Below are positions 6,754 to 13,396 of a stretch of 13,396 bases of DNA, piece after piece (the stretch's first letter is position 1; each line of letters opens with the position of its first letter). The notes under the pieces were generated by a model that saw only the letters and a list, made by a program, of their open reading frames with translations, had not been told where the DNA came from and did no database searches. A program made the translations under genes and the position numbers. The stretch is from Gryganskiella cystojenkinii (taxonomy: Eukaryota > Mortierellomycota > Mortierellomycetes > Mortierellales > Mortierellaceae), in NCBI GenBank assembly GCA_015852425.1, contig JAAAIG010000976.1, positions 1-13,396 of the forward strand, written 5' to 3'.

Positions 6754-9700
6754 ATGGCCACCATCACCACTCCTACCTCAACCGCTGTCATGAGGGCCAT
6801 CAGTGTGACTCATGTTCCTTTGCCAGCGGGTAATTATTCCGAGTGTTTCTCTCTTTTTCTTGTTTTGTTCCTCAACCTGATCAGCAGGTGGAAGCTAGCG
6901 AATGGAAAACTAACTGTGGACTGCCAACCATTGTGTTCCTTGTTTTCAACTGACGTCTTTCCAACAGAAATCATTAAACTTATTGCCCACCAGCTCAGAG
7001 ACAATCGCCAAGCCCTCCATGCCTGTCTCCTTGTCTCTCGTGCATGGTCCCAGGCTGCTGTCGAGTACCTTTACAAAGCCGAGCACATGCGCATCGACCA
7101 AAACATTGACATTCTCTGGTCCATTGCAACTTCCACTTCTTCAACAAACACTCCCACAGCCACGGTTAATACTGTCCCAGTTTCGCCCGTCCAGACTTCT
7201 TTGCAGGGCGCAGACAAGGACAACAACGATAGTAGCAATGACAGCGACTTTGCTATGCTTATGCAGGACGACGTGAACGACAGCGGCCACTATGGTCATG
7301 TTCATCTCCCACCCGTCCTTGGTGTGTTACTCACTCTGGCCCCACAGGATCGTCGTCCCGAGATTCTCTCACAGTTGTTGCTCAAGCGTACCCTTGACGA
7401 CTCTATTCTTCATGATCTATCCTGCTCCTACGACTATATATCGTACTTGAACAGAGTCTCCTGTCCGGTATGTCCACAACGGAGAACCTGTTGCCACTTT
7501 CTCCCTCCATCATCCTTTCTGTCGTTTGTCTGTTCGTTGTTTCGTTTTGAAAGCCCGTTGCTCCGAACAACAACTTTGTCGTCATCGATCACACACAGTC
7601 AATCCAAAAGAAAATTATTTTCCCTGTTGTTGGCTGTGCCCCTTTGCCCCCTTAGCCCTTCTCCTTTAATTTAAAGCCTGACAAGGGTCCTTTTCTGTTC
7701 TTTCTCCGCCCATTCTTTTTTTTTTTTTGTTCTTTGCCTTTCCATCCCCCCTTTTTTTATTTGTGTTCGTGGACCTTGTTCCTGGTTCTCTCAGTGTCTC
7801 TCATAAGATTCAGACCAACGATTATTGACATTCTTCTCTCTTTCTCTCTCTTTGGGTCCCGGTTCACTCCACTCCTGATCTGCTATGCTGCCGTCCTACG
7901 TACATTATCCAACGAAAATTATGCGCTCTTGACGTCTCACCTGCTGTTGACCGTTTGATTTTTTTCCACCGTTTGCTGAACGGATGCTGATCAGTGGTTC
8001 GCATGTTTGATTCAGGATTGGAATGTCTTTTGTTCTCAGTGGCGAAGTCGTCAAACAAGAGATCAACAACAACGACACAATCAGGCTTCCACCACCTCGA
8101 CAATGTCTCTGCACAACAAAGTTATTGACATAATCGAGCTTGAGCCCTCCGTGGCCCGTCAGGAGCACAGCTTTAACCGATTGGTCCGCAAAGTCGCCCG
8201 TCGTTGCACGTCAGTCGAGGTCTTTTGTTCGTCATTTATGGTTCATGTCGACACGTTGGTCTATGCGATCCGTCATTTCCATTCCCTGACCTGGATCGAT
8301 CTCAAAGACTGTCAGGAACTCAACGATGAGGTCTTTATTGCGCTAGCAGAGACTGTCCGTTCCTTGTCGTTTATCCGATTACCTGGTGCAATGATGAAAG
8401 AGGTCTCCATCGAGGCCGTCACCAAAGTCATCCAGGCGCAGGAAAAAGATTCGTTGGTTCAGTTCAAGGTCATTCACGGAACCAACATTTTTGAGACGGA
8501 CGAAATCCTCAAGGCCCTTGGGCAGCGACACGGAGGTTCCATGAAACGACTGACGTTGTCGATCTGTGATCTTGAAAATGCGGGATTGGACGAGTTTGGA
8601 CCGTTGTTGTTGGGACTCGAGTCCTTGAACCTCGAGTATGCCTCTGGTGTGACGAACGAGGTCATGATCCCGATTTTGGACAAGTGCCGACAACTTCACA
8701 GGTTGGACCTGACAGAGACAGATTGTACCCAAGTCACGATTCAAGCACTTTCAACCCCCTCGGATTCCACAACTGCTCAACCAGGTCGATTTGCTAACCT
8801 CAGCCGATTGATCATCAACAATATCGATGCGCCATTTCAACAAAACCAGTTCTTGGCCCTGGCGGAGGTATGCCCGAACTTGCGCGAGTTGCACATGAAC
8901 AGTATCCTTGCGGATACGTTCTTGGATTTTGATCTTTTCTTGACCAAGATGGCACAAATCACGGATCTGGATATCGGCAATGTCTTTCCGGAATTCACGG
9001 ATGCGAACTTGACGAGTCTTGTGGATGCGCTACCGAGACTGCGTTGGTTGTCGATCGCGAATACTCAGATCACAAACGTCTCGTTGATCCACCTGGCGGA
9101 AAGGGCGACTCAGCTTTGCGATCTCTGTATCCTGGGTTGCGATCAGGTCACGAAACCGGGGCTGATCGAGTTTTTGGACAAGTTGGCAAACAAGCTACTC
9201 TTCCGTCGGATGGATATCACGTACTGTCGACTGGATGAGACCTCAGTGACCGAGATCCGAGAAAAAGTCCAACAGATGGCCCACGAGTTTGGTGTTCCAG
9301 AGGTCATCGAAGTCGAGGGGGACGATCAATTCGCGGATAGTCTTGCAGAGGATGAGGAAGACGAAGGCGAGGAACGCGATGAGGATGATGGTCAAGATAC
9401 CGATCAAGATACTGATCACGAAGTCCAACAAGAGGTCGATCAAGGTGCCGAGCATGATGAGTCTGACGAATTCGAGTCTCTACACGATGTCGCCGATTTT
9501 GAAGAGGATGCGCTTGCAGCTGCCTTCGAAGTATCCAGTCTAACTGAGGGTACAGATATTGTCTTACCCTCAGGACCACATCTCAGTCTCGGCACAACTC
9601 ACGATATAGCGGAGCAAGATGAAGAAATCGAGTGGGAGGACGATTTGGAACAACAAGAAAGTGACGAGAACACCCCCGAGTCCGACTCTGAGCAGGACGA

Positions 9701-9890
9701 GGAAGAAGTCTTGAGCGATTTCAGTGACACGTTATCGGATCGAGAGGAGGATTCGCTTTTCTCTCAGTCAGCCTTGTCGTCATCATCGTCATCGCGCGGA
9801 TCAAGGAGGTCATCTTTCAATGAATCATCGATGGTCACGGCTCTGGGTCATCAAGGGATCTTACAGATGTTGGAGGAGAGTCAATTTTGA
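6754..9890 (+). CDS. F-box and leucine-rich-repeat protein (SCF substrate receptor), 816 aa
   Basis: Exons 6754-6829, 6968-7467 and 8016-9890 total 2451 bases in frame. Introns are 138 bases (GTAATT donor, CTGAC branch, CCAACAG acceptor) and 548 bases (GTATGT donor, GATTCAG acceptor). The first junction splits a Glu codon and restores the F-box start LPAEIIKLIAHQL at residues 23-35, continuing ALHACLLVSRAWSQAAVEYLY. This box binds Skp1 in SCF ubiquitin ligases. An S/T/N-rich, low-complexity insert follows within residues 75-130. Residues about 280-615 are irregular leucine-rich repeats of the cysteine-containing F-box type (LTWIDLKDCQELND, LESLNLEYASGVTN, LHRLDLTETDCTQ, LCDLCILGCDQVTK), which should select the substrate. 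From about 625 the tail is strongly acidic (E/D/Q runs, TDQDTDHE), with a Ser-rich, arginine-flanked patch near the end. A second acceptor 24 bases downstream (CTCAG, 8037-8039) would keep frame and remove 8 residues. The substrate cannot be predicted. Confidence 0.85.
7468..8015 (+). other. Long intron of the F-box gene
   Basis: This intron has GTATGT at its 5' end, CTGAT about 25 bases before its CAG, and phase 0 on both sides. At 548 bases it is four times longer than the other introns here. It is pyrimidine-rich with several T and CT runs and has no open segment that looks like an additional exon. It explains the short ORFs seen on both strands in this stretch. Confidence 0.6.
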
Positions 9891-11348
9891 TAAGAGCTGT
9901 ACATCTGTAGAGGTTGGCCAAGCCCTGAAAGGAAAGCAAAGGACGAGGCCAAGGCCACCGTATAATTTTATCCGCATGTCATGAGAAGTAGCAATGACGT
10001 CGTCGGCGGAATAGATTATAAAATTTTGAACCTTTAAATAAATGATGAATAGTATAGATTCTATTACCGAACTTGTGCACCTCTTGATCAACTCATAGAA
10101 CAGTCGGGTGCCTTTCTGCTCAAAGACGCTACGTATTGTTGTCGACTGAATCGTTGGGAGCCTGCATGAGAAAATCAAGAGCGTCCTCGAGCCTGATTGA
10201 TTGAATGTGGCCTCCGGCCAAGCGTTGGACATGCGAATCGCAACAACGGATTCGATTCCCTAAATCGATCAAAGGGCTATCCTCGACATGTGTCACTACC
10301 CCAGCCTGGGCCCAATACCATGCCTAAGTTTCCTTTTCTAGTTTCCGAGTTCCGCAAACGGAAATCATTGAATCGTCATCCATTCTCCAGACCAATCGCT
10401 GTTTTTCTCGATTCCTTCCGCCCTTACCCCATCCGAGTATATCTTCTGTCTCTTTCCTTTCGTTTGTATTTGTTCCATCGTTATCTCTTTGTTCATGGTC
10501 CTCGTCATCGCCTTCCTGTCGTGTCTTTTCTCTGATAGGTCCATCTCGCGTTTCGAGCCATGTCGTTTGAAAATCATCATTGGTCTTGTTCGTCTTGTAT
10601 TTTGTGTTTCTATCTTGCGCTCTTTCGTTCGTCTTCCAACGACCAAGTCGTGGTCATGATATCCTTCTTGTTACCGATGATTGTGTAGTACCAGTTTCTC
10701 TCTGTTATGTGATCCCCCGCCATAGATTTCATGAAAGCTCCGTCTGCTACTCACATTTCTCATAAGACACATTATTAATATCCTCTCTTTAGTTTTCTTT
10801 GCTCAGGCTCGATCATTAATATCCTCTCTTTACTTTTCTTTGCTCAGGCTTGATCTCAACCAAGGGTTGGAAAGACATGTATCGTCTTGTTACCTGATGG
10901 GTATGGTAATAACCGTTGTTTTGACCAGTACCCTCCTGTTTTGTATCTTGATTCCTTGGTTTCAACTCAATTCGACCTGTACATAGTATGTACGTTGAAA
11001 ATGGCTGTACAGTCGAACGTCTCGTTTGGCATCCTTTCAAAAGGCATAGTCTCTTTAAATAATGCATTTTTTGTTCTGGTGCCGATTCCGTCCATATGGT
11101 CAACTGCATAAACACTGGGATTTTTCATTTTTTATGTTGAGCATCCGGTCCGGCTGTTCTCTAACTGCATTACCAAAGTGGGTAGTATTTTAAGACTAGA
11201 TTTATTTCGTTGGAAGTACGTGAGCAGAGACGTCTGTTGTAGACTGAGGACACGCTTTGACTCGATCTCGTCCATCATCTTTCTCGTCATCGCTTGCTCC
11301 GGTCCCCTATCCCCGTCCTGCTGTTATTAATAAGTCTGCAAAGTGAGT
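9891..11348. other. Long intergenic region without a convincing gene
   Basis: These 1458 bases hold the F-box 3' end with AATAAA at 10037-10042, about 150 bases past the stop. A minus-strand segment at 10070-10170 reads LPTIQSTTIRSVFEQKGT and then FYELIKRCTSS; it looks protein-like but has no exon partner. The plus strand is CT- and TCG-rich over 10340-10660. A 41-base tandem duplication lies at 10774-10855. The part before 11349 is again CT-rich and leader-like. ORFs up to about 110 codons occur on both strands but lack conserved motifs. A non-coding transcript or an untranslated leader with an intron is possible but unproven. Confidence 0.4.
10774..10855. repeat. Tandem duplication, 41-bp unit, two copies
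   Basis: Copy 1 covers 10774-10814 and copy 2 covers 10815-10855. They differ at two positions only (G to C in the pyrimidine tract, C to T near the end). Each unit runs from ATTAATATCC through a pyrimidine tract to TTTGCTCAG and then GGCT. On the plus strand this has the form of an intron 3' end, so the duplication may have doubled a splice acceptor. Confidence 0.85.
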
Positions 11349-11704
11349 ATGGCACCAGCAGCTTTCTATCTGTTGACCTCTGGCACCTCCTCTGAAGCAT
11401 CCGGAGGTGTTCTTCCTCACTGTCGTCTGCTAAGAGCTGGTCAGAATCTAACTCGTCATCCTCTTTATAGCCAGTCTAGTCGATTGCACAAACATGTTTT
11501 AAGTTCACTACTGGTGCCTAAATCAGTAGCGCGTGCGTATCAAGGACTCCAAGCAAATTTTGTGACGGCTCGTATTAACACATCAATCCCTAGGAATCGA
11601 CAGTCAACAGGAGGTAGAAACAGCATGGGATACCAAATAGTTGGAACCACTCGAAAAACGGGAATCTCAGAGAGATTGGACGGATTTAGTCGTCCTCACA
11701 CTCC

Positions 11705-11740
<36 letters not shown>

Positions 11741-11780
11741 CACACACACACACACACTCTCTCTCTTTACTGCGCTCTGA
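11349..11780 (+). CDS. Hypothetical protein (143 aa) with mitochondrial-leader-like N-terminus and microsatellite-coded tail
   Basis: ATG 11349 has a purine at -3 and G at +4 and follows a CT-rich leader. The product begins MAPAAFYLLTSGTSSEASGG, and its next 60 residues are rich in R, H, S and L with very few acidic residues (CRLLRAGQNLTRHPLYSQSS and onward), which suits a mitochondrial presequence. No known domain follows. The last 25 residues (LSLSLSLS, THTHT, LSLFTAL) come from a CT/CA microsatellite, so the original C-terminus or downstream exons may have been lost. A GTAGAA near 11613 could be a donor, but no matching exon is seen before the opposite-strand gene. It may be a truncated gene or a chance ORF. 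Confidence 0.35.
11709..11766. repeat. Compound microsatellite (CT)n-(CA)n-(CT)n
   Basis: About 14 CT units (11709-11736) are followed by a CG interruption, nine CA units (11739-11756) and five more CT units (11757-11766). The array lies inside the 3' end of the ORF at 11349-11780, where it encodes Leu-Ser and Thr-His repeats, and just outside the 3' end of the opposite-strand gene. Repeat number should vary between strains, and any change not divisible by three bases would shift that ORF. Confidence 0.95.
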
Positions 11781-11859
11781 TCTAGTTTATAGCATATTCG
11801 TAGAAGTCAATATTTATAGACAACTAAGAAAACATCCCATTTTTTCACTCGCGGTTCTG

Positions 11860-12855
11860 TCATGAGGACGGGTGAGTGGCAGGAGGCACAAAAGGTTTAG
11901 GTTCCCAATAAGTGGGACCCCCTGATGAAGGGTCCATCGCTGAAGCGTCGCTGATGGTCGTCACTACGTTGGGTCGTGGATGAGTTGAAAACTTGAACTG
12001 GTGCTGGAGTTCTTGTTGGGCGGCGAGATTTCCATGTTGGTGGACTGGTGGAGACTGATGAATTGTTGTCCCAAGTTGTGAAAACGGGGTAACGAATTGT
12101 TGCTGTGGCTCTACCTTCTGCTGCAGTTGTTGTTGCTGCAACATTGTTGAGTCCGGCACCAGGGGGGATATATGTTGCTGGTGGCCAATATACGATGAGA
12201 TTTCTGCTGCTGAATCCTTTACCACAGTACTGTAATTAGAAAACTCGGTGACTTGATCGATATGTTGTTTCTGAGAGACCTGACTGACATATCCAGCCTC
12301 TGCTTCCTTTGAGTCATTCTCTGTCCGCTCTGCGGAAGTCTTCCTGCGCCGAACATAAAAAAATCCAGATAGAGCCGCTACGATGACAGCAGCACCTGCA
12401 ACACCGCCTCCAATCGCACCCCCATTTGGACCTGTAGTTTTTCCTGTCGGAGTGGGCAAGGGATTCAAGGCAGGGTTCAAAATCATGAACTCGTCGGAGA
12501 TACTTAGGCAGCATTCAGGGAAACTACTGTTATACACAAAAGCCGTGTAGTTTGAACGCTGAGGGATCGAGGGTGGGACCTGGACCTGAGTCGAACCATC
12601 TTTGGAGCAATCCACTAAACCGATAGTATTACTGAGTGGTGGAGGATATGAAAATGGTTCATCTTTTTCCCAGGCGAGGGAGATATGAAGGACGCAGTTG
12701 GGAACGTTGTTGCAGGGGGTAACCCAACTGACAGTGGCAGACTTGTTGGCAATCCACACTGAGGCACCATTAGGCTCAGTAATACTGACTTTGCAAGGAA
12801 ATACTTGAGTGGTTAGGACTAAGGCGAAAAAAATGACGATGATGGAAGACTTCAT
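11860..12855 (-). CDS. Kre9/Knh1-domain single-pass membrane protein with Q-rich tail (331 aa)
   Basis: A single exon. Residues 1-20 are a classical signal peptide (Lys near the start, then a hydrophobic core IIVIFFALVL, likely cut before Cys21). Residues about 22-128 match the Ser/Thr-rich Kre9/Knh1 N-terminal beta-sandwich family, with ITEPNGASVW near the start, a WVTPC strand and six cysteines (21, 48, 54, 83, 115, 116). Several N-glycosylation sites occur (NKS, NYT, NSS). A P/T/G linker, a Gly/Ala/Val-rich membrane helix (about 145-168) and the stop-transfer RRRK follow. The cytoplasmic tail (172-331) is rich in Q, H, P and S, with LQQQQLQQK and QQQF runs. Family members act at the cell wall in beta-glucan assembly. 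Here the membrane helix replaces the usual GPI end, so a wall-sensing role is possible (inference). Confidence 0.85.
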   Translation of the reverse strand: MKSSIIVIFFALVLTTQVFPCKVSITEPNGASVWIANKSATVSWVTPCNNVPNCVLHISLAWEKDEPFSYPPPLSNTIGLVDCSKDGSTQVQVPPSIPQRSNYTAFVYNSSFPECCLSISDEFMILNPALNPLPTPTGKTTGPNGGAIGGGVAGAAVIVAALSGFFYVRRRKTSAERTENDSKEAEAGYVSQVSQKQHIDQVTEFSNYSTVVKDSAAEISSYIGHQQHISPLVPDSTMLQQQQLQQKVEPQQQFVTPFSQLGTTIHQSPPVHQHGNLAAQQELQHQFKFSTHPRPNVVTTISDASAMDPSSGGPTYWEPKPFVPPATHPSS

Positions 12856-12939
12856 TGGCGTGGGTATGTGAGAAGGGTGGGTAGAGTAAAGCTATGGAAA
12901 GGTGACGTGGTAGAGTGGATCAGTCAATAGCCTTTCAAC

Positions 12940-13338
12940 TCAATATCCGTCGCCTTGGTTGTGTTCCAGTCCCCCTGGATTGGATTGGCCTTGGTCTTTG
13001 GTCTCTTTTCGGTTTACTCATCATTCGCCCACCCTCTTTCGGCCCACTTGCAGAACTCCATAGGCAACACTCCGAACCCTAGATCAAATCGAAAACGTCG
13101 GATACCCCATCAAGGCCAAACGCTTACCAAGGATCACTTTGTCGCCGCTTGCCTTACTCATTTCTTGTCGCTCATGGACACATCACGGGCGACTCCACTC
13201 AAGCGGCGGATTCGATGGCTTTATCAATCCGGGTTGACGATGTCAACCAATGTAATTCAGGATGAACGATGTAGCCACCATCGACCCCAGTACACGCCTC
13301 GTATCACTGCGAGAAGGTCTACTGCGGTGAAAATATAA
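12940..13338 (+). pseudogene. Start-less ORF with signal-peptide-like segment, hypothetical
   Basis: The + frame opens just after TAG (about 12928) and runs to TAA at 13336-13338, but the first ATG comes well inside, at the codon of MDTSRATP. The early part, WIGLALVFGLFSVYSSFAHP, looks like the core and cleavage region of a signal peptide. It is followed by a polar, basic segment (NTPNPRSNRKRRIPHQ) and a weakly featured C-terminus. A GTTCCAG acceptor ends at 12969, and an ATG at 12894 could begin a first exon, but its phase does not match. Either a short upstream exon was missed or the gene has lost its start. No family is recognised. It diverges from the Kre9-type gene with about 100 bases between them. 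Confidence 0.3.
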
Positions 13339-13340
13339 AA
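13334..13340 (+). promoter_or_regulatory. TATA-box-like sequence near right edge
   Basis: TATAAAA followed by AGGC lies at the very end of the preceding ORF, with a C/A-rich stretch about 30-40 bases downstream. It could be the core promoter of a plus-strand gene outside the window. The same AT-rich run might instead be part of the 3' end of the ORF. Nothing else confirms it. Confidence 0.25.
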
Positions 13341-13354
13341 AGGCACTATGGTTT

Positions 13355-13379
13355 TTACTGTCCTGCTCATTTACTGTCC
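13355..13379. repeat. Two direct repeats of TTACTGTCC, 16 bp apart
   Basis: Identical 9-base units lie at 13355-13363 and 13371-13379, followed by ATCAAAACC. Spacing and core (ACTGT) resemble the repeated CACTGTAACG units in the transposon end at the left edge, but the flanks differ. It may be another mobile-element end continuing outside the window, or chance. Confidence 0.3.
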
Positions 13380-13396
13380 ATCAAAACCTTAACTTA

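Noticed and set aside
7734..7958. Possible extra exon in the long F-box intron
   Set aside because: Its F/L/S-rich product simply reflects a CT-rich intron, and the outer splice sites already join in phase 0.
9243..9579. Overlapping ORFs on both strands in the acidic tail of the F-box gene
   Set aside because: They are other-frame readings of the GA-rich Asp/Glu codon runs; the plus-strand frame is continuous with the LRR part.
10070..10232. Minus-strand segment containing SVFEQKGTRLFYELIKRC as part of a gene
   Set aside because: Protein-like for about 35 residues only, with no partner exon, stop context or family match; kept only as a remark in the intergenic entry.
10193..10270. Possible tRNA-like structure (TTCGATTCC box, 7-bp terminal pairing GATTGAT with ATCGATC)
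   Set aside because: The T-arm stem does not pair next to the terminal stem, the candidate D-arm is a tight 5-bp hairpin with a 3-base loop, and the anticodon arm has the wrong size.
10816..11115. Minus-strand ORF of 99 codons
   Set aside because: It covers the 41-base tandem duplication, has no motif and no supporting promoter or splice context.
12894..12969. Short first exon (ATG GAA AG) with a 68-base intron leading into the ORF near 12970
   Set aside because: The phase does not match the open frame after the acceptor; the result would be out of frame.

Overview
The window looks like nuclear DNA of an early-diverging filamentous fungus, most likely Mortierellomycota (Mortierella-like). 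The reasons are: spliceosomal introns of about 120 to 550 bases with GTAA, GTAAA or GTATG donors and pyrimidine-rich acceptors; CT-rich leaders before start codons; single-pass surface proteins with Q/H/P-rich cytoplasmic tails; and a Crinkler-type domain fragment. The assignment is an inference from protein style. No rRNA, tRNA, CRISPR array or prokaryotic operon was seen.

Layout. Bases 1-97 look like the end of a pogo/Tigger-type DNA transposon, which abuts a TA inside the coding sequence of a kelch-repeat membrane protein (98-1402, + strand, one intron). The next 2 kb (1403-3480) is gene debris and weak ORFs: a start-less Crinkler N-domain fragment (1624-1896), an unrecognised open stretch (2137-2625), a short basic possible terminal exon (2702-2815), and a small gene-like ORF interrupted by two adjacent stop codons (3003-3389).

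Bases 3635-5928 (- strand) hold a clear head-to-tail pair of paralogous genes of 277 and 280 residues. Each protein has two copies of a roughly 100-residue domain I cannot name. Each gene has one intron of 129 or 130 bases at the same phase-2 position in the second repeat. This pair is the best candidate here for an undescribed system.

A divergent promoter region (5929-6753) with an inverted pair of ACACGTGA sites separates them from a three-exon F-box/leucine-rich-repeat gene (6754-9890, + strand, 816 residues, long acidic tail), a probable SCF ubiquitin-ligase substrate receptor. Bases 9891-11348 have no convincing gene but contain a 41-bp tandem duplication. Then come a small ORF with a basic, mitochondrial-leader-like N-terminus whose 3' end runs into a CT/CA microsatellite (11349-11780), a single-exon Kre9/Knh1-domain membrane protein (11860-12855, - strand), and a start-less ORF with a signal-peptide-like segment (about 12940-13338).

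There is no evidence that these genes form one pathway. The two surface proteins at the two ends share a layout (extracellular domain, one membrane helix, basic stop-transfer, Q-rich tail), and the paralog pair arose by local duplication. Exon boundaries were read by eye. They keep frame in the kelch, paralog-pair and F-box models, but no transcript or database check was possible.
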